The translations under genes and the position numbers were made by a program. A DNA stretch of 64,000 nucleotides, taken from NCBI GenBank assembly GCA_977006965.1, contig OZ345362.1:1550001-1614000 (forward strand), in the 5' to 3' direction. This DNA is from Phymatolithon calcareum. Taxonomy: Eukaryota > Rhodophyta > Florideophyceae > Hapalidiales. The notes under the pieces are model-generated. The model did not search any database, was not told the DNA's origin, and saw nothing but the letters and a program-made list of their open reading frames with translations. Of this stretch, positions 42,601-53,161 are shown in pieces (the first letter of the stretch is position 1; each line of letters begins with the position of its first letter).

Positions 42601-44657
42601 CTACCCTGGACGAGCAGGCTTCGTTGCCGACGGCACCTGCGCGCGGACGACCGGTGAACGGTCTGGTGCCCCCTTCCGTTGCGGTTGTCGAAACCTGGGG
42701 GGGTTAGGATCTCGACTGACCAAATGGGCTTCGTGGCAGCCCGGTGGGAACACTTGGTCGTAATGAATATCGACCGACGGGTCATCGGAGCAGCAGTCGT
42801 GTCGTGGCGTCTGCCCAACAGTGAACACCGGCTGGTCGGGCCCTAGCTGACGGGCCTCTCCGCAGTAAGATTGAGAGTGGGCTGGATCGTCTTGGGGCCA
42901 GATCGCCATGGCCTGGCTAGGCCGCGTGCGTTTCCCGAGGAGGGCGCGGTGTGAGTCCCCAAGGGCCTGTGCCCGCCTGACGAACTCGTCGAAAAACACC
43001 CCTCCCCACAGCGCCTTGTTGCTCAGGATGATCGGCCTGATGTCTGCGTGCGTCCCGAGGATAAATCGAGTGATTAGCTGGTTCTCCGAGAACACGTTTC
43101 CGTATTGGCGCGCAGAGTCACGGAGCCGTAGTCCAAATGCTCGCTCATTCTCCTTGTCCCCCTCCAACAAGCCGTCAAACTTGGCCACGGCGGCGATAAT
43201 GACCTCCTCGGTCGCAAACGCCTTGAGAGAAGGTGTTGAACCGCCTCCGGATACGACTAGAATCCTTTGAGGCGAGATGTGCCAAGGCCGTTGTAAGAGT
43301 CGAATTGTCGCCTGGCCCCTCCGGTCAGGTATTTCGACATCAGGCGGACTGCTGCGCCTTCGGGAATATCATTGTCATCGCACGTGGTCTTGAACGCGGA
43401 GAGGAATTGGAGGACCTCGATGGGTCGCTCACCAGAAAAAGTGTGGCTCTCCACAGCATGGCGTGTAAGCCTCTGGAACTGACCAATCATGGCCGAAACC
43501 TTGGCCCCGGAGCGTTGGCTGGTGTTCAAGAGGCGGTAGCGCCGATAAGAAAGGGCCTCATTAAAGCTCTCGTGAGAGCACTTGAGCTCCTTGAGGCCGC
43601 GGTACTTGGGGCCCTTGCCCCTCAATAAACGTTTCGTCTCCTCGCCCCTTTCTCGGAGGGCTCGATGTGTCCTTATCTTAGCACTATGCGCCTTCCGGCG
43701 AGGGTACCGACGGTCTATAGATTCGCCGCGCTTCCCAATGGAGCTGCTTCCGTCCGACCGGGAACCGGACCCCGACGAGGAGGAGTCCTCCGACGAGCTT
43801 TGAGAGCCGTCACGCGACCCGAGCTCCATTTGGAGCGAAAAGGGGTTGGGCTCATTAATGACCGTTCTCTGGTCGTCATCGGTGTAACGGCGTCTCATCC
43901 CAGACGCCGGTTCCGCCTTGTAGAGGCGACGTGTTTCGACTTGATCTTTGAACGCAGCCAGTTCGGCCTGTACGGCGGCGACCCGCCCGTCAACAGACGC
44001 GACTGCATCATGAGTGGCGAAATGAGTCGTCCGCTCAGCGAGGCGTCCTTCCAGCTCCAAGGTCATGGATTGCATGATATTTTCTTGGATAACTGCGGAG
44101 CGGCCTTGAATTGCCTCGGGTAGCTTGGCGTCGATCGCCGCATTGACCGTCTCTTCGATCGTCGACGGAAGCTCCCTCATTTGGGAAGAAAGCTTCGCGA
44201 TCGCGGCCACCAGGTCTTCGGGGTTCCCGGGAGCGACCATCTTGGACTCGGCCTTCCCGATCCTTCCCCGAGCTGCATCCAGCTCCGATCGGGGGACTCC
44301 GGTGTCCGACTGATCTCGATTCGAATTTCGGGGGACGATGGCGCTTACTTGGGCGGTGGCGCCTTCATCGCCCCGAGGGGCATCTTGAGATGCCCTCAGG
44401 CCTGGACAGTCGGCCGGCGCACTGGCGGATGTCTCCACCGGCTCCGATCGGGGCCCAACGAGCGTAGGGTCAAAGTTGCCGCAGGCCGTCCACATGGACG
44501 AATCGTCTTCGTCGTCAAAGGGGCCACGCGGCACCGAAGCTGGCCGAACAGGGGCCGAAGTGGGTGTAGCGGCTGATCGGCCGTACCGAGCCTCGATCTC
44601 TTTAGCCCGCAGCTGAGAAGCTCGGGTGGAGCGAGTTCGGGGACCCTCGTCCGTCAT
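42601..44657 (-). pseudogene. gypsy gag (frameshifted, internal stop)
   Basis: The ATG at 44655-44657 opens MTDEGPRTRSTRASQLRAKE. A coiled-coil-like region (about residues 120-250; AAVQAELAAFKDQVETRR) and an Asp/Ser-rich stretch follow, then a capsid-like helical part (GERPIEVLQFLSAFKTTCDD, AAVRLMSKYLTGGARRQF). A frameshift near 43260 separates it from the downstream capsid half (LKAFATEEVIIAAVAKFD, ENQLITRFILGTHADIR, ALWGGVFFDEFVRRAQALG). A TAG at 42601-42603 ends that frame, which continues into the zinc-knuckle region of the pol entry. Assignment to gag rests on position and the capsid-like helices. Confidence 0.75.
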
Positions 44658-44756
44658 GTTGGCTAGCAAGATTGTGGAGATCTGCGTTCCTTGTTTTCCC
44701 CCAGTGCTTGGGGTCTTGGTAAGGCAGATCTGCCGAAGGATCGCGAGCAGTTGCGA

Positions 44757-44778
44757 ACCGTTCTAGGTCGGGAGACCA
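44757..44778 (-). promoter_or_regulatory. Candidate primer-binding site of the gypsy element
   Basis: On the minus strand, two bases after the LTR end (CTACCACA), comes TGGTCTCCCGACCTAGAAC. TGG at this place is expected for pairing with a tRNA 3' CCA. The donor tRNA could not be named. Confidence 0.45.
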
Positions 44779-44780
44779 TT

Positions 44781-45276
44781 TGTGGTAGCGTAGATCGGCG
44801 GATCGACGCCTCTAAGTAGTTCGGGAACGGTTGGCCGTTGAGGCCGTGCAAGGCTCCAGTGATTGGTCTCTCCCGATGGAGGATAGTGGCAGAGCAAACA
44901 ACAAAACACACACACGGACTTGGGGTCCAATCGCAAGAGGACACCAACGTCCGTACGCAGACACAGGGGCGAGGGTCCTAGGACCGAGGCTCGACCGACG
45001 GCGTAGAGTCGAGGTCGTACGCGAGGCCTTCCCTGAGGCGAAAGATCCGCGAAGGTTGGAACTGAAAACGGTCGATCTGGACCAAACACGGGTTGCCCCT
45101 TTTACTGAGGGCCGGCGGCCGAAAACCCGCCATATATTACCAAATCGGTCTTATCATACTAGAAATAAACCTAAACGGAGGGGACGACGGAGTCGAGGGC
45201 ACAGCGTGTAAGCCCATATGGGCTGTAATGGTGGGGGAAAAGCAAGGCCTCAGGGCCACCCATCCATACTACTACA
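44781..45276 (-). repeat. gypsy LTR, right copy (5' LTR, 496 bp)
   Basis: Near-identical partner of 36998-37493, same length, TG...CA ends, followed by CATGG at 45277-45281. On the minus strand it drives toward gag. Confidence 0.92.
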
Positions 45277-45999
45277 CATGGACTGAGCCGCTTTGTCGAT
45301 GTGCTTTCGCTTCGCCTCGACAAAGCTGTGTATGTTAGGCGTACCACATGCGGTGTGTCAACACGAGGAGCATTGACGGGCCCTCATTTCGGACGGAATG
45401 TAAGGCTTCTTTCGCTTACGACCCAGCTTAGCGAAAAGTCGAAATGGCACCAAATCTTCCTGTACTAGCTGGTCACCAGTAACTGCAACACGCGTGATGC
45501 TACCTTCTTGTTTCTTGGCCCAAGTAGATCAGTCTTGAGCTGGCGCTTCGTTGAGGGGCCTCCAACACAGCTTTGTCCGATGGAATTAGTGATCCTGACA
45601 CCCCGGATGCTCGGCAGCGCGCTGACGTTCACGCGGAAGGTGCAAGTTGTGCGCTGGCTACAGATGAGGGTCAGACGCTGCTTCCCGCGGCTCTCGAGTT
45701 CTGGGAGATCACGACGTTAACAACATCGTCGGGGCTTGATCCAAAGTAGTAGCCCACCTGTAGCAGGAGCTTCTCCTTGTTCATTATTTCAGAGTGATTA
45801 CTGCGAGAGCGTGATGCGTTGAGCTTGTCAGAAGAATTCGAGAATGTCCACAAAAGTTGGATCAAGGGGAAGTAGCAGCCACTTCTCTTTTTCCCTCCAA
45901 AAAAGACAACTGTCAGCGCTCCACGTGAAGGATGAGTAGTAGTTTTGGCTTGGGTTGAATATTTAGCGTACTTTCACCACTTTTGCTGTCGTGGCGAAG

Positions 46000-46790
46000 T
46001 GCCGATTTACTTTTGCTTGGGTCACTTCCAATCTTGCGTTCTGTATCCCCTTGGAGTCACGCCCTGGTAACGGATCTGAATCGAGTCGCATGAGTCTTTG
46101 CACAAAGAGTCGTGCTAGAATGTCTTATATGTCCTTCGGCCGTAAAATGCGGCATATTGTTCTTGTACTTTCCGCTCTCCTTTCTCCAAGTTTTCTAAAT
46201 ATTTGATCGGAAAACATCGACTTGATCTTCTTAATCACATGCTCAACTTTTGGTGCCCATTGTGTCAGATGCATCGCATACGCTCACCGCGATTGTACAA
46301 GAGAGTTTTATAACCCTATTAACGTCGCCGGTTATACAAAGTTATTGAAAAGCCCCACCCGTCTTAGAGTTCCGAGGACATTTTTTGACGTTGTAATTCT
46401 TTTAACCAATTTGGTATCGGAGATCCCTTCCTCAGTAATCGTTACTCCCTGATATTTCACTTCCCGTTCTTTCTTCAATTTCCGTTCAGATAGTTGAAAA
46501 TAATGTCTTACAGAAGCTCTTGTCCTCCAGATGACTCTTTTCATAGTTCATTTCGTTTCTCTGTGCCCATTTTGACGCCGAGTCAAGAATTTACTGTAGT
46601 CCCTTTGCTGAAGTCGCTGTCAGCTTCATATCATCTGCAAAAATTAGGCAAGGCTCTTTTGAAACTCATTTAAGAATCGAGTCAAGCTCGATGTCAAAAG
46701 TGTCCATAACAATATTGTAGATGCATGGGCCTAAGGGAGAGCCTTAGGCCATGTTCCCAGGTAGAGATATCGGTAGCTTTCTAAGTAAAA
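46000..46790 (-). pseudogene. LINE reverse transcriptase fragment (decayed)
   Basis: Minus-strand reading gives GSPLGPCIYNIVMDTFDIEL (RT motif B region), then CLIFADDMKLTATSAKGLQ with the catalytic FADD box, then SASKWAQRNEMNYEKSHL. Further on are KYQGVTITEEGISDTKLVKR, TSKNVLGTLRRVGLFNNFV and YAMHLTQWAPKVEHVIKKIK, the thumb and post-RT region of non-LTR elements. Many stops and frame changes. It directly borders the truncated right end of the TIR derivative at 45985. The RT here differs from the LINE at 58-60 kb. Confidence 0.75.
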
Positions 46791-47779
46791 GCGGGCTGTA
46801 TCACTCTTATGGACAACTGTCAAAACGAATTTCGTGATAACCTTCTAGAAACTGTACGGCTGCCATGCTAGATATTGTGTAGTCGCTATTGCTTTCGCTG
46901 TCCTGGTATCCTCTCTGCTCATTTCGTTGCGCAACAAAATATTCCTCTCGTTGCTTCTCATTTATGAATGTGACCAGGTGAGCCCAGACAGCCAGTTGCA
47001 TAGCTTCCGTTACCACGAACTGGTTTCTTTATCATCTCAAGCAGTGCGAAAAATGTTGAACTCTTACAGCACTGCAAGTTCTTCGCTTCTGGCCAAATAG
47101 GCAAGAAATTCAAGCATATTATCAACAAAATGTGTATTGCAAAACGGATTCATCGAACAGGCGTCCACGACTACGCCACTGCTCATGAAGCATGGGAACA
47201 ATGGCTTCCCTAGTGCTAGAGGCTCGTTATAGGGACACATCTGTCGCTCTAAGAACAGTAAATCGAGACTCGAGTAATATACAGAGGCACACCAAATTAC
47301 AGCGGGGCCTGGGCCGTATGCAGCATTTAGTTCTTTCATTTTTTCCCTTCTCCCAGTGGGGCTAGTAGCGCTTTAAGGGTCTAAGTTGATTCCATTCCAT
47401 CCTGTCGTTAGCGAGTTTGACTGTTACGACTAATCCAGGTACAGTGGGGTTCACTAAATTGTGCTACTCTATGGAAGCCGTCGTCATATGGCACTATTTA
47501 GAAGTGAGAAATAAACAGAATTTTAATCAAATTTTGATTACTGCAACTGCGACATTGGTAGAAGGCACTGCTCTTATTCCGCAATTCAGTGATTATCGTT
47601 TATCTACTTTGGCTAGCGTTTTGCTTACGAATAGCACCGACGAAGCCATTCAAAGCCCGCTGAAGGTTGGAACCAGCTTAAGGAAGATTACAGGCGTACG
47701 CTTTCTCTTGTACGGGCCAGGACAGTTGTAGAGTTCAGAACTTTGAAGAAGCTAACAAGAAACCTCTTATACTTCTAGT
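46791..47779. other. Region between LINE remnant and HTH remnant
   Basis: No gene recognised. Minus frames at 46807-47016 and 47064-47339 could be upstream parts of the decayed LINE but show no clear motif. The plus frame 47417-47731 (104 codons) is also unknown. Confidence 0.35.
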
Positions 47780-48456
47780 TCTTCCTCCAGTACGGGTTCC
47801 AAGACCTCCTCTACGAAATCTGTTCGTTGTAGTTTCGTCCATGGCGTCATCTACAATGGCGTCTCTCATATATTCGTCATCTTCTATGTCAAACTAACAA
47901 CTGATGTCTCTTTCCGTTGTTGATGAATTGATGAGTCGGCCAAGCTCATCATCATCACTAACACCGAGAAACAGTTTTTCGAACATTTCCATGAGCAATA
48001 TGACCTCTTCGTTTCGGAGGTGTTCTTCAATCGACCGAACGTCGCGTTTCCATGACCAGCTTTTTTCACCTCCAAATTTGCCAACCTTACCCAGCACCGC
48101 GCATGATTCATCAGAGTGCGCTGTATTAACATCTCTTGTGAGACAGGTATCTTCACCGCTCGTGCAAGCTCGACGAATTGCAGTACCTTGTGATCAATAA
48201 TCGAGAACTTGGCAGTTCGGTCCGATTTCGTCGTCAGAGGTGTCCCGTCCTGGGCCTTCTTTCTCAGAACCGATGCTTCAGCCTTAACTTTAGAGACCTT
48301 CGGACGACTTATCCTGTCCCTGGCTGTAACGGCGGTCGCATTGTAGTTCTTAACGAGCGTCTCCATGATGTCCATCGTTTCGTTCAGCGAGAATCGCGTG
48401 CGGTTGCTCGTCTTCTTCTTCATGGCCCATCGTGCAATGGTGATCGAGATGACCAT
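47780..48456 (-). pseudogene. CENP-B/Tigger-type HTH protein remnant
   Basis: The ATG at 48454-48456 opens MVISITIARWAMKKKTSN, then RTRFSLNETMDIMETLVKNY and DHKVLQFVELARAVKIPVSQEMLIQRTL. A basic helical start and then a helix of the 'IPVS..ML...A' type are typical of the CENPB_N and HTH_CENPB domains at the N-terminus of pogo/Tigger transposases. Downstream the good frame changes near 48100 (SIEEHLRNEEVILLMEMF, GVSDDDELGRLINSS), meets a TAG at 47894-47896 and continues acidic (FDIEDDEYMRDAIVDDAMDE). No DDE domain follows. It could be a transposase fragment or a decayed domesticated DNA-binding protein. Confidence 0.45.
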
Positions 48457-49364
48457 TGGTGAGGCCGTGGCTGCTCTCTATACGAATAGTAAGCACAGCA
48501 TTTGCAATTACGGCTTGAATACGTGTAAATTCTATGATCTTGTGCCATCGCGAGCGAGCATGCACTCATGGGAGTGAAAGATTACACAAAATGGACCTAT
48601 ATGGAGACCCACCCTGTGCGTTACCAAAGAGTGATATGTCGCAATTTATACTTTGACGGAGAAACATATCGCTTGCTGAATTCCTTCTATGCCTCTTCCT
48701 CGCCCTTTACGGGATGGGTGCCTTCGCGGAAACTGAAGGGTTCCTGTGCTGTGTGCGCATACTTGCATTGCAGGACAGTAAAAATTCGACAGCTGCAAAG
48801 AGATCTATTTTCTGATACTCTTCCTAAGCGCCATCGCGACTCGAATTAGAGCTTATTTCTTCTGAGCGAAATTGAGAAGAAAAAAGGATCAAGAAGGATC
48901 CAGAAAATATGCAAAGTTTCCTTCCCAATGAAGCCAACTGTGGCGATGCGAGTATGGCTCAAACATGGAAGAGCATTCCTGAACCGGCTGCAATGAGAAA
49001 TTTTGGAATCACAAATGAATACCGTGGACGAGGGCTTCGGTCTGAAACGCTACTATGAAAGCTAGCACATTTCTTTCACAGTTAATCAAAATTACTAATA
49101 GGCAAATGCATTTGCAATGTATTCCTCTTGAACATACTGCCACATCTTTGAAGCGGTCCCACTGGTCAAAACAATGCTCAAAAACTGGATGATAATTTTA
49201 ATTCTGTCGTTTGCACCAACGGGACTGTACCTAGTTATAAGTGAAAAGAAAACAATGAAAGATTTTCAAATAGGAAGTTGTAAAATATTTCTAATGTTCG
49301 GCTGTAATCAATCATTAAGGAAAATGGCTTACTGGGTTCCTTTCGAACCGATTCGTCTTGTCCT
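48457..49364. other. Region without a recognised gene
   Basis: Only short frames (for example 48568-48849 plus, 93 codons, Cys/Tyr-containing, unknown). No repeat with a clear boundary until about 49365. Confidence 0.35.
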
Positions 49365-49913
49365 GTGGGCGCGACCTGAATTTTACTTTATTTTCCACCT
49401 GTTCCTCTGGCCATTTTAAAAAATTTCGGTCTCCTGGCGCGAACATTTTTGTCACCCAGACCTTGGATTCTACCTAATTTGCGGTATTCGCGTGGTAGTT
49501 TACAATCATTCGAATATTTTGCCCCAGGGAATGAAAAATTCATGGAGTCATTTTCCAGATAATTTTCCGTCTTTGCAGGGGATTCATTTTCAGGACTAGA
49601 ATTTCGAAATGTGCCCCACACTCCCTACTGCATCGCTTTTCTTCTCCTTTTAATAATTGTCGAGCCTATTTTTTGCCTTTCTTCAACAGTTTTCGGAATA
49701 CGAAGAACGGATTGGGAATTGGTCTTAAACTGTGCGTTTAAAGAGCTGTCCCGAGCTTCGAAGGAGCCACACGCAGACATTTTCTACAAAAAGATTTCCG
49801 CGTCGAGAGGCAAAAATCTTGCGCGCTTAGCCAATTATGTATTGCTATGCCAGAAGAGGTCCAATGAGCTTCTTGGGTTCTTAAGGTTATAAAAAATGAA
49901 AGTAAAAATCTAA
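49365..49913 (+). repeat. Dispersed repeat family, 49-kb copy
   Basis: Plus-strand copy of the family also seen at 7224-7787 (minus) and 10190-10400 (minus). Similarity ends at AAAAATCTAA (49913). It contains a chance open frame (49611-49892) whose codons are not conserved in the other copies. No transposase is nearby, so this looks like a non-autonomous or solo fragment. Confidence 0.6.
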
Positions 49914-50194
49914 CATGAGTGTATAGATCCTTAAAGGATCCCGACTAATTTTATGAGCTAATTCTTTGGCACTTGTTTCGCTATCAGCCGGAATTTTCTG
50001 CATTCCGGCAGTGCTACCTGTTCCCAGAAGAACATATACCACCTTCATTTGTGTAGTGCAGACTGGAGAAAACTCCTTCGAAGCAGCCGGGGGTCCTGCG
50101 AACGGCCCTACACTTTGAATGGAAAGTTTCCGAAGTGCACTAGGAAGATATCGCATATATTCCTGGTTGTGAGTGCTAACTACCGTAGTTTTAA

Positions 50195-51430
50195 ACATGC
50201 ACCGGGAAGATATCCGATAAATTCCTTGAAATCGTGCACATCTTTCCCCAAGAGCAAAATATCCTCGGCGCAATATTTCGTCACTGAAAATTATTTCAGC
50301 AAAAATCGATTCCAATTGGGCATTAGATTCTCTTGTCTCTTGGGATGTGGGAGAGGGGCGGGAAATCGTCAGCTGGTGAACATATGATCTATTGTTTTTG
50401 TAGACGCGAGAAAACATGAGCTGCTTTCACTAAACGAAAAAAAGAAAATGTGAGCTTGGACCGATAAATATTTAATAGTTCATCTAAAATTGAGAATTTT
50501 CAGCGCTCATATCACTTTCATTAAAACGCAGTTCTATTGGCCAGATTATCTTCCAAACCCGGTCAAACTTCAACTTATAAAACCTGGTGCGGGAAAAATA
50601 AGTTGGAAGCTTAAATTCGATTGTTAATTTTGATGTGATGAGGATATTAAAAGTTGTAAATAACTACATTATTCCTCGGAGAGGTGAGAAATATAAGATA
50701 AAATTTCTCAAGAATTTTGAGAGGGGGAAGAGGAAAAAATAAGTTTTTTTTCACTTAATTTTTGTGCAGAGGTAAGAACTAAATAAGTTAGTATTTTCAA
50801 ATATTTTGAAAACGTGAACAAAAAACGACAACACTCTGGGCATGGACGGCTTTACCATCATTTCAGTGCGTAGTGGTCCAGTGAAAGAGTCATTTTTGTA
50901 CTTTATGTGGTAACTTCTATTGGCAACAAACTTGTACTTTACAAAACGGCGTGTTTTCTCGCGTCTACAAAAATAAGTCGTATGTCTATCGTAAGCCGGG
51001 ATAATAAATGAAAGTAAAACGTGTATGTCCCCCGCCAATGTAAGTAGTATCCAAATTATTCCCCAAAATGATATTTCGGGCCGCGTCAGATTCCTACTGG
51101 AGCTTTTCGGAACATAATTGGTCAACCAGGCCTTAAAAACTAGATAATAACAGCCAATAGTAGGCCTCTATTTTCGCCCCAGAGGGAATTACATTGTTGC
51201 CGGAGAATGATTTCGGCGAACAGGAAAGTATCGGAACGAAAAGCACGCGCTCGTGACATCCCTCGTGATTTCCCATCATGGCCGATCCCTTACGTTTCAG
51301 ACGGTAACCTATACTTGTCGACAGATTGCGCTCGATAATGGTTAAAATAATTTTCATTCGGGGAATATTGCGCCGATGAATTAGGACCTTGTGAAAGGCT
51401 GTAAACGTGTACCCGGAAGATATTGGATAT
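50195..51430. repeat. Large imperfect inverted repeat
   Basis: AATAATTTTCA..G..GAATATTGCGCCGA at about 51346-51382 matches the reverse complement of about 50240-50292, including the following ...GGATATCTTCC(T/C)GG. TTTTTGTAGACGCGAGAAAACA at 50395-50416 has its reverse complement at about 50951-50972. The order of the blocks is mirrored about a centre near 50.69 kb. The centre is AT-rich. CGTAAGCCGGGATAATAAATG at about 50990 links it to the repeat at 57996-58330. Confidence 0.55.
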
Positions 51431-52780
51431 CTTCCTGGTAAACCTATAACCGACTTCATTGAACGTCGATAAGCGGGTATAGCTCGTTTTTGAAGATCTG
51501 TGCTGCATGTTAGAAAAGCTCTCTGTTTTTGTCCCACGGGAGAGATATCAGTCCTTTGAACAAACTTTAGGATGCCTCAGGACTGCTATTTCTTCCTTGG
51601 GACAAAAATGTATGCAATATTCTTTTCTAGCTCCCCCGAAAAGGGTGCTAAATCCAATACATGTCGTTTCGGCTCGATGTTTCATTCACACTTAGCGCCG
51701 CACTTTTCAAAAGTATATTAAATGTTTTTAGGGGAACTCATGATGATAATGATCATTTCTATATTCCCCTAAGAGGATATCACATCTAGAAGTATTCATT
51801 TAATTCCATTTGCCGATGTAGACACGCAATATTGCAGGGGTGTAATGAACGACATGATCACCATCGATCTAGGAGCTCTATAGCGGCTCCTTGTGATCTA
51901 TCCACCGGCACTGACAACACAGTATCGCGAACGACTCTTCCAAGAGGAACCAACGGATTTTTAGCAGACGCCGACTAACACTCAACGTAATATTAGTCTA
52001 GCGTTGGTTAGTGACCCCCCTTTTCGCAGGGTGTGCAATTGCTCGCCCTGCCCTAGTTAAGCGGCGATCGATCGCATCTTAGACGGAGAAATCGCATCAC
52101 AGAGAGATCACCTTCCGATAGTATAAGTGGCAAGATACACATTCGTTCGCCGAAATCGACACCTCGAATTTGTCGAGGGACCGCAAAATGGTGTCCAGGG
52201 AAAGCCCGAGTGGCGGAATTCGTCGGCGTGATTACATCTTCTATAGGTTTACTCGGCATGTGGAGCTCACGCACAACAATATATACAGTTTCAGGAAAAC
52301 GTCGAATATTGTCGACCTCGCTAGTCAAAGCGATATCATCTCGGCCCTACGCACGCGATAGCAACAGAAGCGCAACACTGAGCCGGACGCTTACCAATAT
52401 TATGCCGCTGCAAGATTGCGGTTCCTGCGTCTCGTAGAGCACTACTTGGAGCCTATTATGACTCAGAAACTTGTGAGAAGAACGTCAAGAAAGCCGAAGC
52501 GCTCTCTTGAAGGGAAAGTATGTTAATCAGCCAATGCTAGGCTCGAAAGACTGACGATGTCTCTTATTTGAGATAGAGCGAAACTTCTTCAAGAATTTTT
52601 TGATCGAAGAATGATTCCACGGAAGTCAGCAGCACGAAAAATGCTCTTCTATTGTTTTCTGTCATTTTGGACCACTGATCCACTTGGTGCCCTTTGCAGT
52701 GTCTAGATTACAATACCTCGTAGATTATTCTAGAATTCGCTTTCTAATAATCATGTTTCTCCTGACCCTGCAGCACGGGA
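51431..52780. other. Region without a recognised gene
   Basis: No gene or repeat I can support. Small frames at 52053-52328 (minus) and 52170-52437 (plus) overlap each other and show no motif. Confidence 0.35.
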
Positions 52781-52781
52781 C

Positions 52782-52789
52782 TATATAAG
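52782..52789 (+). promoter_or_regulatory. TATA box ahead of a small ORF
   Basis: TATATAAG in the context GGGACTATATAAGCC, about 60 bp upstream of the ATG at 52850. The spacing would allow a short 5' leader. Confidence 0.5.
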
Positions 52790-52849
52790 CCACCGGCTAT
52801 TGAGCTACATTAATCAAGCAACTTCCGGCACAACGTATCTTCGTACAGA

Positions 52850-53161
52850 ATGACTTCGAGAAACTTGCTGGGATTCGACATGGACACTGATTCTCTTGAT
52901 CAATCTCTCGACCTAGGAACTTCCCAAAAAGGAGAGTCAGCTCTGAATTATTCCACGTCACTACTCGAGGCGTCGAACAGATATTTGCCGTCTTCGTCCT
53001 GTGAGCGACACACTTGTCCTTCATCGGCGTCCGACGACGTTATATCCACTCGCTCTCCCTGCAAGCAGTCAAACCCTCACACTGTCTCTGTCAGAAATAG
53101 AGCCCCTTTCGTCGCTACAATCCGGTTGACCCGCTATAGCGAATCAACACAAATCCGATAA
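52850..53161 (+). CDS. Hypothetical Ser-rich protein, 103 residues
   Basis: ATG at 52850 (context GTACAGAATGACTTCG) behind a good TATA box. The product starts MTSRNLLGFDMDTDSLDQSL and is rich in Ser, Thr and Asp, with several cysteines (SSSCERHTCPSSASDDV). There is no signal peptide, membrane span or known domain. It may be a complete small protein or the first exon of a longer gene; no clear donor was chosen. This is one of the few places after 46 kb where promoter-like and coding-like signals coincide. Confidence 0.4.
   Translation: MTSRNLLGFDMDTDSLDQSLDLGTSQKGESALNYSTSLLEASNRYLPSSSCERHTCPSSASDDVISTRSPCKQSNPHTVSVRNRAPFVATIRLTRYSESTQIR

Larger units (their letters stand above)
36998..45276 (-). 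mobile_element. Ty3/gypsy chromovirus, degenerate
   Basis: Minus-strand order: 5' LTR (44781-45276), primer-site candidate, gag (to 42601), truncated pol (42600-39693) with RT, RNase H, integrase and chromodomain, then a long opposite-strand ORF (37816-39381), 315 bp of duplicated flank, and the left LTR. The whole unit is GC-rich compared with its surroundings. The outer target duplication CATGG (36993-36997, 45277-45281) supports a single original insertion. Many stops and frameshifts disable gag-pol. Confidence 0.85.
36744..45985. mobile_element. Deletion derivative of the 7-kb TIR element, split by a gypsy element
   Basis: The left end 36744-36997 matches 10626-10876. The right part 45277-45985 matches first about 10873-10945 and then jumps to 16953-17585 of the 7-kb element. 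About 6 kb of interior is missing, leaving roughly a 1-kb non-autonomous element. The outer 34 bp of the right inverted repeat are lost at about 45985, where LINE-like sequence follows. The gypsy element entered at CATGG inside this derivative. Confidence 0.75.

Noticed and set aside
46728-46750. GGCCTAAGG...CCTTAGGCC hairpin resembling a terminator
   Set aside because: It falls inside the decayed LINE RT around the GSPLGP codons and no bacterial-type transcription is expected.
49611-49892. 93-codon frame with a hydrophobic start resembling a signal peptide
   Set aside because: It lies within the dispersed repeat, and the homologous copy at 7.2 kb does not keep the frame.
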